A DNA stretch of 64,000 nt, from contig JALIGW010000002.1 of assembly GCA_023053685.1 (NCBI GenBank), forward strand, positions 245,116,177 to 245,180,176. The letters are read 5' to 3'. A model generated the notes under the pieces. It saw only the letters and a list, made by a program, of their open reading frames with translations, made no database searches and was not told the DNA's origin. Of this stretch, positions 49,531 to 59,686 are shown one piece after another. The first letter of the stretch is position 1. Every line of letters starts with the position of its first letter. The stretch is from Diadophis punctatus similis (Eukaryota; Chordata; Lepidosauria; Squamata; Dipsadidae). A program made the translations under genes and the position numbers.

Positions 49531-49931
49531 TGTCAACCCTGAAGCAGACCTGGATGAAGCCATCTTGGAGCTTCAGTGTTGCCACACTGGAGTGAGGGAT
49601 AGAGAGGGTGGGGGTTTAGAGAAAGCTGGGGTTGTGTAGTCAAAATAAAATACTTTCTCCTGGGAACCAAGGACCTTCTCACACCTGGCCGGAGGGAGGA
49701 GGAGTGATGTCACCAGTTCAGCGGACGCTGCTTTGATTGGGCCATGTGACTGATTGTCTGGGATTGAGGGGAAAACTTTTACTTTTAATTAGGTGAAAAC
49801 CAAGGGGCCCTTCAGAGTTGGTTTTCACCAGATATTTGTCAATTTCATATTTCCAATAAAGCTATTCTTTGAGAAATCCTCCTGCCTCAGAGTTTTTGCT
49901 TGCGATGGAGCTCTTACTTGGAACCCTGACA
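49531..49931 (+). mobile_element. Gypsy 3' LTR
   Basis: 401 bp, begins TGTCAACCCTG and ends GGAACCCTGACA, preceded directly by a polypurine tract. Contains CCAATAAAGC at about 49854. Related solo or partial copies: 40533-40930, 41445-41576, 44132-44519, and 16529-16765 reversed. Confidence 0.8.
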
Positions 49932-50625
49932 CCCATTAGATCAGGCAGGAAAGGAGGAGGGGGAAATGGCTCCGATTTGGGGTTTCATCCTTCTCCAGGG
50001 GCGACAGCACAGGCACCCCGAAGAGGATCATTGCTGACTAAGGCAAATAAAGATATACAGAGCTTCCCAAAATCGAAATGAATGATCCTGCTTGTTATCC
50101 CAACTGGCCCCGAAAGCAATAGAAGAAGAAAAATATTAAACCAACAATCTGTGACATGGCTTAATCCTGGGGTAAATTTGATCCTACACTTTCTGAAGGA
50201 TGGGGGGCTCACTGAATACCTTCAGAAGGAAAAGCCCCAAATAAAAGATCCCCAATAAAGGATCCAGAGAATTTCAATTAAAATTTAAGCTTTAGGAGAA
50301 GGCCTAAGCGCTTCAGCTTACTAAACTGTAAGCCCAAGTGCATTATGGGACAAGGCCTAAACAGGAACAATCTGCACACATCGTAGTTAAAACTGTATCA
50401 CTGAAAGAAGACCCAGTTTGGGCTGAGAGAACATTTCCCCATGAAAGAACCAGATGAAGGCTGGGCAGGGGAAGCCCCACCTCCACTTGAGTCCCCAGGC
50501 AGCCTCTTTCGGCTTCAGGGGTGCCTCCACCCAGCCGATGCGACTCCCCCACTCTGTGGCCTTCCGCCCAGGGTCCACCTCCAACTCGACCAAGAGTGGC
50601 TTCTTACAACTAATCTGACCGGACA
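49932..50625. repeat. Duplicon spacer, A5 downstream part
   Basis: 49940-50080 matches 56760-56880, and 50040-50360 matches 57080-57300. At 50495-50605 a minus-strand frame containing KKPLLVELEVD and GWVEAPLKPKEA is shared with 23960-24060. No gene assigned. Confidence 0.45.
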
Positions 50626-52676
50626 CTTTTAAGAACTTTCATTAAGTCTTACTTAGTGGCGATACGGGCGGCAAAATGTTCGCATTTTTCCGCTCTTATT
50701 GCGTCCGCTGACTCCCGCCCAGCCGCCCTGTTTAGGGTGACCCGCACCCTTCTGGCTAAGGAGGAAGGCGGAGATCCCTTGCAGGGTAGAGCTGAGGAAT
50801 TTTCTCGGTTTCTGGCGGATAAAGTCATTTAGATTCGGACAGACCTGGACTCCGATTGGGCAGTACAGGCCGAGATGACCGGGGCAGGTCTTAGTCCGGT
50901 TATCTGGGATAGGTTTGAACCGGTGACTCCTGAGGATGTAGACAAGGCCATAGGAGCGATGAGCTCCGCCACCTGTTTATTGGACCCGTGCCCCTCCTGG
51001 CTGGTTTCGGCCACCAGGGAGGTGTCACGCGGCTGGCTCCAGGCGTTGGTCAACGCTTCTTTGAGAGAAGGGTCCGTCCCGCAGCCCTTAAAAGCTGCGG
51101 TGGTGAGACCCCTCCTCAAGAAGCCTTCCCTGGACCTGGCGGATTTAAAGAACTTCCGTCCAGTCTCCAACCTTCCCTTCGCGGGGAAGGTTGAGAAAGT
51201 GGTGGCGCTCCAGCTCCTACGGCTGTTGGATGACACGGATTTTCTGGATCCCTTTCAATCAGGTTTCAGGCGCGGCTACAGTACGGAAACGGCTTTGGTC
51301 ACCCTGATGGATGATCTCTAGCGAGCCCGGGATGGAGGTTATTCCTCTATCCTGGTGCTACTTGACCTCTCAGCGGCCTTCGATACCATTGACCATGGTA
51401 TCCTTCTGCATCGTCTTGGAGAGATGGGGGTGGGCGGCACTGTTTTGCAGTGGTTCTCCTCCTTCCTCTCTGACAGGACGCAGTCGGTGTTGACAGGGGG
51501 GCAGAGGTCGAGCCCTAGGCCCCTACTATGTGGGGTGCCTCAGGGCTCGGTCCTCTCGCCCATCCTGTTTAACATCTACATGAAGCCACTGGGTGAGATC
51601 ATCCGACGACACGGGGTGAGGTATCAGCAATATGCTGATGATACCCAGTTGTACATCTCCACCCCGTCTCAATTCGGGGAAGCCGTAGACGTAATGGGCC
51701 GCTGCCTGGATGATGTTAGGGTCTGGATGGGGAAGAACTGGCTAAAACTTAACCCTGACAAGACTGAGTGGTTATGGATATTGCCTCCTAAGGACGTGAC
51801 CAACTGTCCCTCCTTGGTTCTTGGGGGAGAGAAATTAGCTCCCTCAGAACGGGTCCGCAATTTGGGTGTTCTCCTAGATCCACAGCTAAAATTGGAGCAA
51901 CATCTTTCAGCTGTGGCTAGGGGGACCTTTGCACAAGTAAGTCTTGTGCACCAATTGCGACCCTACTTGGAGAGGGAGGCACTTCTCACAGTCACTCATG
52001 CCCTCATCACCTCACGGCTGGATTACTGCAATGCGCTCTACATGGGGCTACCCTTGAAGAGTGTCCGGCGACTGCAACTGGTGCAAAATGCAGCTGCGCG
52101 AGCTGTGGTGGATGCACCCAGATGCACCCACGTAACACCAATTCTCCGCCAGCTGCATTGGCTGCCCATTAGTCTCCGGATCCAATTCAAGGTGTTGGTC
52201 GTTACCTTTAAAGCCCTACATGGCTCAGGGCCAGGTTACCTTCGGGACCGCATCCTGCCGCATACCTCCCTACGACCGGTCAGGGCCCACAGAGTCGGCC
52301 TCCTCCAGGTCCCATCGACCAAACAATGTCGGTTGGCGGGGCCGAGGGGGAGGGCCTTCTCTGTGGGAGCTCCCTCCCTGTGGAACCAGCTTCCCCCGGA
52401 GATCAGGACTGTCCCCACCCTGCTGGCCTTCCGGAAAGCAATAAAAACTTGGCTCTTCCGGCAGGCGGGTGAAAGCGAGACGATACTCTTTTAATTTTTA
52501 TATATATGTTTTTAACTATTGTATTTTATTGCATTTGTACTGTCGAAATGGATCTGAATATGTTGTGAGCCGCCCAGAGTCCCTAGGGAGTTGGGCGGCA
52601 TACAAATCCATTAAATTAAATTAAATTAAATTAAATTAAATTAAATTAAATTAAATTAAATTAAATTAAATTAAAC
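50626..52676 (+). mobile_element. CR1/L2-type LINE, 5'-truncated, one stop in RT
   Basis: The frame covers part of the region before the reverse transcriptase and the whole RT: LKNFRPVSNLPF, LLDLSAAFDTIDHGIL, GVPQGSVLSPILFNIY and YADDTQLYIS (active site at 51631). It continues through LNPDKTEWLW and SRLDYCNALY to a stop at 52492-52494. One TAG at 51319-51321 interrupts it (probably from TGG), and another is in the upstream part near 50830. The 3' UTR has the GCCGCCC...GGGCGGC hairpin and a TAAAT-repeat tail of about 60 bases. No endonuclease region is present. Confidence 0.88.
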
Positions 52677-52783
52677 GAATTATGCCTTCACTCTGCACCT
52701 TGGCAGAAAAACCCAATTTTATTGCATTGCCACATAAAGATTTTAAAAATGCTTATTTTCCAAATCAAGTTTCATTGACTCAC

Positions 52784-53036
52784 CTTTAAAGTTACAGCTA
52801 AGAGATCTCTGGATCACTTGTTACCTCTCTGAGTCAAGGCCAGGGATGATCCTCACCGCTGACCGGCTTGATTTCTCCTTAACTGATTGGTCCTTTGTGC
52901 AGGAAGCTGCTTCTCAAACCAGGCCAAGATTTCCAAATTTTCTAGAACGGAGTCCAGGCCAAAAATTTCGTGAGTTCTGATCCAAGAACGCCCCTTTCTC
53001 CTCCCTGGAGTTCACGGCCAGATCCTCACTGGTGTC
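52784..53036 (-). pseudogene. KRAB-like exon, unit 5, frameshifted
   Basis: Acceptor at 53037/53036 and donor AAAG|GTGAGT at 52784. The frame starts DTSEDLAVNSREEKGAFLD and then shifts and meets stops. No zinc-finger exon follows it in the window, so this unit seems to have lost its finger array. Confidence 0.6.
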
Positions 53037-53250
53037 CTGCAAAGAGAAATAAAAAAGGCTCAGATGCCGACAGTAAAGCTGAGCTTAATCTATCAGCAAC
53101 CTGAACGAGGAAGGAAAAAATAAGATTATTTGTTGAAGATACAAAGTAACAGGAGATGAAATTGTGATTCAAGAAGATCTTGATGGGCCAAAATGGAAGA
53201 AACCAGGAAGACGGAAGTCCAAGAGGGAGCAACAAATAGTTGTGAGTAGG

Positions 53251-53826
53251 AATGATGGAGAAAAAACAGGACTACAGGCCTTTCGGAATCAAAAGAAGTC
53301 TTGTTTTTATTTTGCGCAAAATGGTTCAGAGTGAAAACCACCTGAGATCTGAACGACCTTCCAATGAAAAACATGAAGTATATATATTCTTGCATTCATA
53401 GCAAAGGCACACATACATCAGCGATTGGTTACATTTAGGGATCAGCCTCTGTTTCCCTATTAGGAAGGAAAATTACACATAGTAAAACCACGTATACGTT
53501 ATAATATGGTTCAACCCACCCACCCCTGGTTGCTATCCAAAAGCAGAACTGTCTTATGCCTATGTGCGCAGATATCTAATATAGCTATATATGTCCACAT
53601 TCCTTACGGTATGTATTTAGCCAATCATAACTTATGCCTTAGCCTCTACCCTAGATTCATGCAAAAACAGGGTGTTGCTATGCTTCCTCTGCACATTCCC
53701 AGCAAAGAGGCCCTTTTTTGCTTTTTTGCCTCTAATATCAAGTGCTAGAAAGAAGGATCCTACGGCCATCTAATCTAGCCCCTTTTCTTACTTCTTGATT
53801 TATTTAATTACCTGTTTTATTCTGCC
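53251..53826 (-). mobile_element. LTR-like insertion in duplicon A5
   Basis: Interrupts the GTTGTGAGTAGG|AAAACTCAAAGG sequence that is continuous at 24400-24420. On the minus strand it carries AATAAAAACAAGACTTC, a poly(A)-signal region. No coding domain. The copy-to-copy comparison is firm, but the element type is a guess. Confidence 0.4.
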
Positions 53827-54149
53827 TTAGGAAAACTCAAAGGAAGTCAAGCGAGATCAGAAAAGGGTTGCTCTTTCCCGCTTTTGGAGGCTGCATCCCA
53901 GGCTTCCTGGACCCAATGCTACTTTGGACAGGCATTTTAAAATCAGGCAAGGCAACCTTCTGGCCATCAGCTTGTTCTAGGAGCTGCTCACAAGACCAGC
54001 CTCAAAACTTCCTTAGAGTTTCTGCTTTCTAAAACATCCACCATGGAGGCCACATCCCAGCCTCCCCATTGCAATGAAACCAGTCTGTGTTAATTCCACA
54101 TTGCATATCTCAAAACACCTTTTACAGCTCCGTTGACTCCATTTCTGCA

Positions 54150-55130
54150 ACTGGGCTTGAGGGAAACGGATGTTCAGAGACTTCCTGTTCAAACGGACCG
54201 CAGAGACGTTTTCTGAAAGTAACTTCCCCCAAAGCTCTTTCCCGGATCCACCCGAAGCCCCCCGGGGAGCCTTGGCCGGGCGAGGAGGGGGCAGATCCAG
54301 CCCGGGGACGGAGCCCCCTTTGCCCCCCTGCAAGGAAGGGAGGGATCCGCTCCCTGCAGGGAACTCCAGAGCCGGATCTCCCCGAGGAAAACCCTTCTTG
54401 GGGAGAAGATCTCCTGGCAGGAGGGGCGGCATGGAGGCCGGAGGGAGAGCAGCCTCACCTGCCCCGAGCGGGATCCAGGAGCCTCTCCCGAAGGAACCAG
54501 CGCCGATCCTCGCCGGGTGAAGTGGGACGCACGGAGGGAAGCGGAGATCCGGGCGGGGGGAGGGTGAGAGGCGGGGCGGGGCTTCTGCTCTGCTCTCTGG
54601 CTCCGCCCTCGCCTTGCAGCCCCGCCCCTCATTGCAGCCTCAGCCCCTCCCCCTCCCAGCCGGGGCTCCTCTGTTCCTCCGCGGGGCATCGGCGTCCGGG
54701 GTGCCTCTGCCCATGCGAAGAGCGCCCTGCTGTGCCCGGGCGGGGCTGCCTCCTGCTCCAGCATCCCGGAGGGGAACTGAAGCTCCGCGGTGGCCGCGCA
54801 AGAGTCGCTGATCGCGGCGTCTGCCGAGGCTGGAGAAGGGGGCCGGCAGGGGATGCGGCGGAGCCCGAGGAAGAGCCGCTCTCGCTGGGGGGAAAGGCAG
54901 GCGCCGCCCCGGACGCTCCGGGCTCCCCTCCGCGGCTGAGGAAGGAAAGAGGGGAAAGAGAAGCGGGGAGGAGTCCTCGGTGCAGCCGCGGTTGGGGGAG
55001 CGCCAGGGGGAGGATCGGGAAGAAGCCCCCCAGTTGATCCCTTCTGGTGGATCCAAAGATCCTCAAAGTGGATCTAGTCAGCTGCTCCCATCCCCCTCCA
55101 TCCCTCTCCCATCCTATGGATCCATACAGG
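54150..55130 (-). promoter_or_regulatory. CpG-island promoter and first exon, unit 5
   Basis: The strongest CpG island in the window. Minus-strand first exon ends GGGGCAG|GTGAGG (exon end 54459). The part at 54.6-55.1 kb is almost identical to 6.44-6.98 kb. Overlapping open frames on both strands reflect base composition and have no domain. Confidence 0.6.
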
Positions 55131-55754
55131 TGTTTTTTGGGAGGTCTCTGCCGGCATCGCCTCCTCCACACCCGGAGCCGGATAATCGCCCAAGTGCAGT
55201 TTCGCCGCCTCTTCCCTCGCTTCCCCCCAAACCATCATCCCCTCCTCTGGGGGTCACAAGGCACGCAGCCAATTCTGGCAATCTGCCCACGTCGGGTTCA
55301 CGATCCGTTGTAGATCCTCCCGATATGGGGAAATCTTCTTCTTCTTCCAGTGAAATGAATCCGAAGCTGAAAAAGGCAGCTGGAGAAACCTCGTGATAGG
55401 AACCTTCCGTGTTGCTGGTTGATCTTTTCCTGCCTCTGTCCGGTCCCTTCAGCTTCCCTCCAGGGTCTTCCCCTCCCCCTTCCCCCAGGATCCTCAGGAG
55501 GGATCAGGAGGGATCCAGAGACTGACCAGGTGGCTCTGCAATGGCAAAGGGTTTACAGATCCTCCCCCTTTGGCACTGTCACTTTTAAGCAATCATAAAT
55601 TCTTCATCTTGTCTTCAGTCCCCAGGTCCTTCCTCTCTTCTCAGCCCAGAATTCCACCCTCCTTCTGGAATTCCTTCTTGTTCCTGTCTCATAAAAGCCT
55701 TTGCACAAAGCTTTTCCTCCCATTCCGTTTACGGAACAAGTATAACTGCAAAAA
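55131..55754. other. Unassigned spacer
   Basis: No gene or repeat recognised. A serine/proline-rich plus-strand frame to 55396 looks like chance. Confidence 0.4.
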
Positions 55755-55997
55755 TACAGGTAATCCTCAACTTACATTCCATTTAGTGACCGTTCAAAGT
55801 TACAACGACAAGGAAGAAAGTGACTTGTGATGGTTTTTCACACATGACCATTTTGGCATTCCCCCATGGTCATGTGATTTACATTCAGATACTTAACAAC
55901 TTCTTATATCTGTGGGACATAACTCACTTAACAAATGTCTCACTTAGCAACATAAATTTTGGGCTCAGTTGTGGCTGTTGAGGACTCCCTGTATTGT
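55755..55997. repeat. MITE-like element with inverted ends
   Basis: Left end ACAGGTAATCCTCAACTTAC, right end GTTGAGGACTCCCTGTA. The interior has TTAACAACTT and TAGCAACATAAATTTTGGGC, also seen at 18780-18835. It is the most complete member of the small family at 4405, 21470, 31680, 33226 and 46220. Confidence 0.65.
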
Positions 55998-56139
55998 AGC
56001 TCAGCAGCTGAGAGGGGAAACAGGCCTGGAAATACTGAAAAGCTACTGCAGACTGGAAATATATCTTTTTTAAAAACTTTTTATTTATATCCCAATATTA
56101 CTATTTTAAAAAATATTTAATATTATTTTTATAAATTAA

Positions 56140-56335
56140 ACTCAAGACGATGAACACATTCAACACACATTCCTCCTATTTTTCTAAAAAACCAAAAACC
56201 CTGTGATGTAATTTGGGGAGAGTGTGTGACTAGCCCCAGGTCACCCAGCTTCCTTTCAAGGCCAAGGCAGGACTGGAACTCATGGTCTGCCAGTTTTTCC
56301 CAAGTGCCCTAACCGCTAGGCCAAGCTGACTCTCC
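56140..56335 (-). mobile_element. MIR-like SINE
   Basis: Antisense copy: AACCCTGTGATGTAATTTGG, CCAGGTCACCCAGC, GGACTGGAAC and CCCTAACCGCTAGGCCA. Confidence 0.65.
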
Positions 56336-56872
56336 CAGATTAGATAGGTGGAGCTGATTGGGAATTCTTATCATGAGGTTGAGGTTAGTGTAAGCAACCC
56401 ATTTCTTCTCCCCTTTTCCTGCTTTTTCTGCACTTAGGAACTCCACTTCAACATGACTACTTGATCCTGGTTTCCTCGGGACACATTGCCTCTCCCTGCA
56501 TGGATCCATTTCACAGCTCAGTCTCTTCCTCTTGATAGGACCACACTTTTTGTTGTGCTATTTATTTATTTATTAGATGAATTTGCCATCCCTCTTGGCA
56601 AGTAGATACTTTGCGTGGCTGACATCATCCCCGTGCATTTTCTATTCGGATGGGAGAGAGGCCAGCCGATTCCCTGGCCCACCTCAGGCTACTTAGGGGT
56701 GTGTATGTGTGTTTGTGTATTAGAAGAGTTCAGTCAAGCCACCCTGAAAAAGACTCAACCCCAGAAGGTCAGACAGAAAAGGAGGAAGGGAAAATGGCTC
56801 CGATTTGGCATTTTGTCCTTCTCCAGGAGAGACAGCCCAGGCACCCCAAAAAGGACCTTTGCTGATCAGAGG
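56336..56872. other. Unassigned spacer
   Basis: Partly collinear with 49.94-50.08 kb (56760-56870). No gene recognised. Confidence 0.4.
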
Positions 56873-57085
56873 AAATTTAGATTTTAGATTTATTATTAGA
56901 GTTGGAAGGGACCTTGTAGGTCATCTAGTCCAACCCCCTGCTCAAGCAGGAGTTCCTACACCATTTGAGACAGATGGCAGTCCAGTCTCCCCTTGAAGGT
57001 CGCAAGTGTTGGGGCTCTCACAACCTCCGCTGGCAAGCTGTTCCACTGGTTGATCGCTCTCACCGTCAGAAAGTGTCTATATAAA
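56873..57085 (-). mobile_element. CR1 LINE 3' end
   Basis: The minus strand encodes the C-terminus LTVRAINQWNSLP...FKGRLDCHLSQMV of a CR1 ORF2, followed by the conserved CR1 3' end (GGTTGGACTAGATGACC). 5'-truncated; about 210 bases. Confidence 0.85.
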
Positions 57086-57484
57086 GTTATACAGAGCCCC
57101 CACCCCCCCAAAGTGAAATGAAAGATCTTATTTGTCATCCAAACTGGCCCCTTCAAGCAAGGGTGTGTGTGTGTGTGTCTGAATGCCTTCCGGTAGAGAA
57201 GCCCCCAAAACCCAATAAAGGACCAATCGCTTTAGGACAAGACCTAAGCCTTTCAGCTTACTAAACTGTAACCCAAGTGCATCATGGGACAAGGAACAAG
57301 CGGAGCCCAGCAGAGGATTCCCCAGTGAAGAGGGGAGGGGGCTGGGGAGAGGATCCAGCTGGACTGGGAGGGAGGTTTTTAGGAGAGGTGGGGGTGTCAG
57401 CGACCCCACAATTGGGGGAGGGACACTCACACCCGGGAGATTTCGCTGTGTGTGTGTGTGTGTGTTTGAAGGTGCCCAAGGACT

Positions 57485-59303
57485 CCCTCTCAGCTGCGCC
57501 TCTTTTTTGATCCACTGCGGCCCCACTCCACGCCGGATCGGTGGGGAGGGCAAAAGGAAATCCACACACTCCACCAGGGCTGCCATGAACCCCCCCTTGA
57601 GCTGCGCCCCCCCAAAAAGACTGAACGGATCCCCCTCCCACTTTCTCCGCTTCTCTCTCTGCCCCGAACTCTCCTCCAGCAGGTGAAGACAAGGGAGACT
57701 CTGCCCGGACACAGATGACGCTGCAGAAGGGAGAATTCCCATTGGTCCATGCGCTTTCCTGGCTACCCTCAATTCCGACGTTCGAGGAGAACGCTCCCTC
57801 CCCCCCCCAATCCAGACCCACCGATGCCGCCTCTGGGGCTGGGAGCATCTGTGTCTTTCCCCTCTCTTTGGGGGCGCTTGTGGGGCAGCATCCATGGGCT
57901 CTGCTGGAATTCCCCCGATGTTGCTGGTGGGGGTGCTGGCCAGGATCCCTGGAAGGGAAGGGGGGAGAAGAACCCCGGTAAGGAGGGGGCTCGTTTGGGG
58001 GAGGAGCGGGGCTGAGAGGAGCCCTCAATACTTCTGGGGGAAGGAGGAGGAGAAAGGGGCTGCTGAGGAGCCCGACTCCCCCCTGCAATCAAGCCCCTTC
58101 CCCCCCCCAGAACATTTCAACTGGTTCTGTGGACCCTTGCTCAAAGTAGGTCCTAGGCCAGGCCATAGCAGGTTCACATGCTCAAAGATAAGGTTGGGCA
58201 GCATCAGGATTTGAACCCTGAACCAGCTGGTTCCTCCCATTCCTCAACTGAGGTCCTAGGGCTGCTGCACCAGGAAGCAACTTCTGGAGGGAGGGTCTCT
58301 CCCACAGGCCTATCGCAGTGTCCTTGGTGCTGAAGGGGGGTCTCTCCTGTATGGGGTCTGGGGGGGGGAGTCTCCTGGGGGCTCCTTCGCTCTGGGCTCT
58401 TGGGGGGAAGAAGGTTTCATCTCTCCAGGAGCTGCTGCTCGGACAGGAACTTGTGAATTTAACCAGGGCAGCAAATGCAGGCAAAAACGGGGCTGCAGGG
58501 AGGGGTTTCCGGGGACCCCAGCCTTTCAGCCACTCTCTGCCCCCCTTTGGCTAACTTCTAAAAAAGGCTCCTGACCGGCCACTGCTGGGGGCTTCCTCCC
58601 CCCCAGACTGAGTCAGAAGGAGCCCCAAAACTCTGGCTTCACTTCCCAGAGGTGATTTTTTTTTCTCCCGCAAAGGCAAACTGGACTTGCTTTGGTATTT
58701 TTTTTCCCCTTGAAAACGTTTCCCTTCTCATCTAAGAAGCTTCTTCAGTTCTGACTGACTGGGAGGGGGGAATGGGAGGACAAACCCATCAGGAGGAGAC
58801 GTCCATCTGCATCTAAAATGACATGGCTGGCTCTTTCGAGGACAGCCACCTCCACCTTCTGGACAGAGAGGAGCCCTGGATGGAAAGAGGGGCCAAAGCG
58901 GCCATCTTGGCCAAAATGAGCAGCCCTCCCACAACAGAGGGGGGTGGAAAGGACCCCCCCCAACCTCCTGTCTACAACAGGGTCCTTTCAGCAGCCTCAG
59001 GGAGGCTCCACACCCCTTTGCACCCTGATTCAGCACCAAATGACTGTGAGGAATATCCATCTTTCCATCGTCCACCACTCAGTCAGAACTGGGGAAGCTT
59101 CTGGGATGAGAAGGGAAACGTTTTCAAGGAGGAAAAATGAAGAAAGTCCAGCTTCCTTTTGGAAAAGCATCTTAGGGACAACCATGACCTGGAGGATGGA
59201 GGCTCTCCATAGGAACACCTGCCTCCACTTTCTCCTTTTGAAATATCAGCAGAGCCAGCCTAGACTCAAGGGGCCTTAAAAGACCTTAAGGGGGCATCTA
59301 GTC
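57485..59303. repeat. Duplicated inter-gene block, copy C5
   Basis: Collinear with C3 from the GC-rich start with inverted CCAAT (ATTGGTCC near 57740) through the foldback element. It continues at 63923-64000 on the other side of the copia insertion. No coding sequence recognised. Confidence 0.6.
58711..59128. repeat. Foldback element, copy 4
   Basis: Arms CTTGAAAACGTTTCCCTTC and GAAGGGAAACGTTTTCAAG, interior as in the other three copies. Confidence 0.7.
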
Positions 59304-59569
59304 TGTTGGAATATTCATGACTGGGAGAGCCATGTGATTGAGTCAGCCAATCAGGCTGAAGTGTTTTTTGAGCATGTCCAGAAACTTAGCAAGAAGAAGG
59401 GTGTGGTTTAGTCTGTCCACCATTAAAGCTTGCTGTGAAAACATCTCAACATGTGATCTGAAACAAAGTGTGGTATTGTTAATGTTTTATTCTACTTATA
59501 AAGAAGTTATTTGAATCAGCAAAATGCAGTTATCTTTTGAAGCTTCTGATTTATTGCGTAACTCTGACA
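59304..59569 (+). repeat. 5' LTR of the copia element
   Basis: Starts TGTTGGAATATTC, ends TAACTCTGACA. Short, as is usual for copia elements. A CCAAT-like GCCAATCAGG lies near the start. Confidence 0.95.
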
Positions 59570-59583
59570 GGTTATGGGCCCAG
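59570..59583 (+). promoter_or_regulatory. Primer-binding site (tRNA-iMet anticodon arm)
   Basis: GGTTATGGGCCCAG directly follows the LTR. It is complementary to the anticodon stem-loop of eukaryotic initiator tRNA-Met (CTGGGCCCATAACC), not to a tRNA 3' end. Drosophila copia is known to use a half-tRNA fragment of this kind as reverse-transcription primer. The same mechanism is inferred here. Confidence 0.85.
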
Positions 59584-59686
59584 GAATCGCTCAAGAAGTA
59601 AAGCTAAAAACTGCATTGTAATTTAAAGCTGATAAGAAGCTGTCTGTGTTGTTAAAGGAACAGGCAGAGAAGAAAAATAAAGCAGG

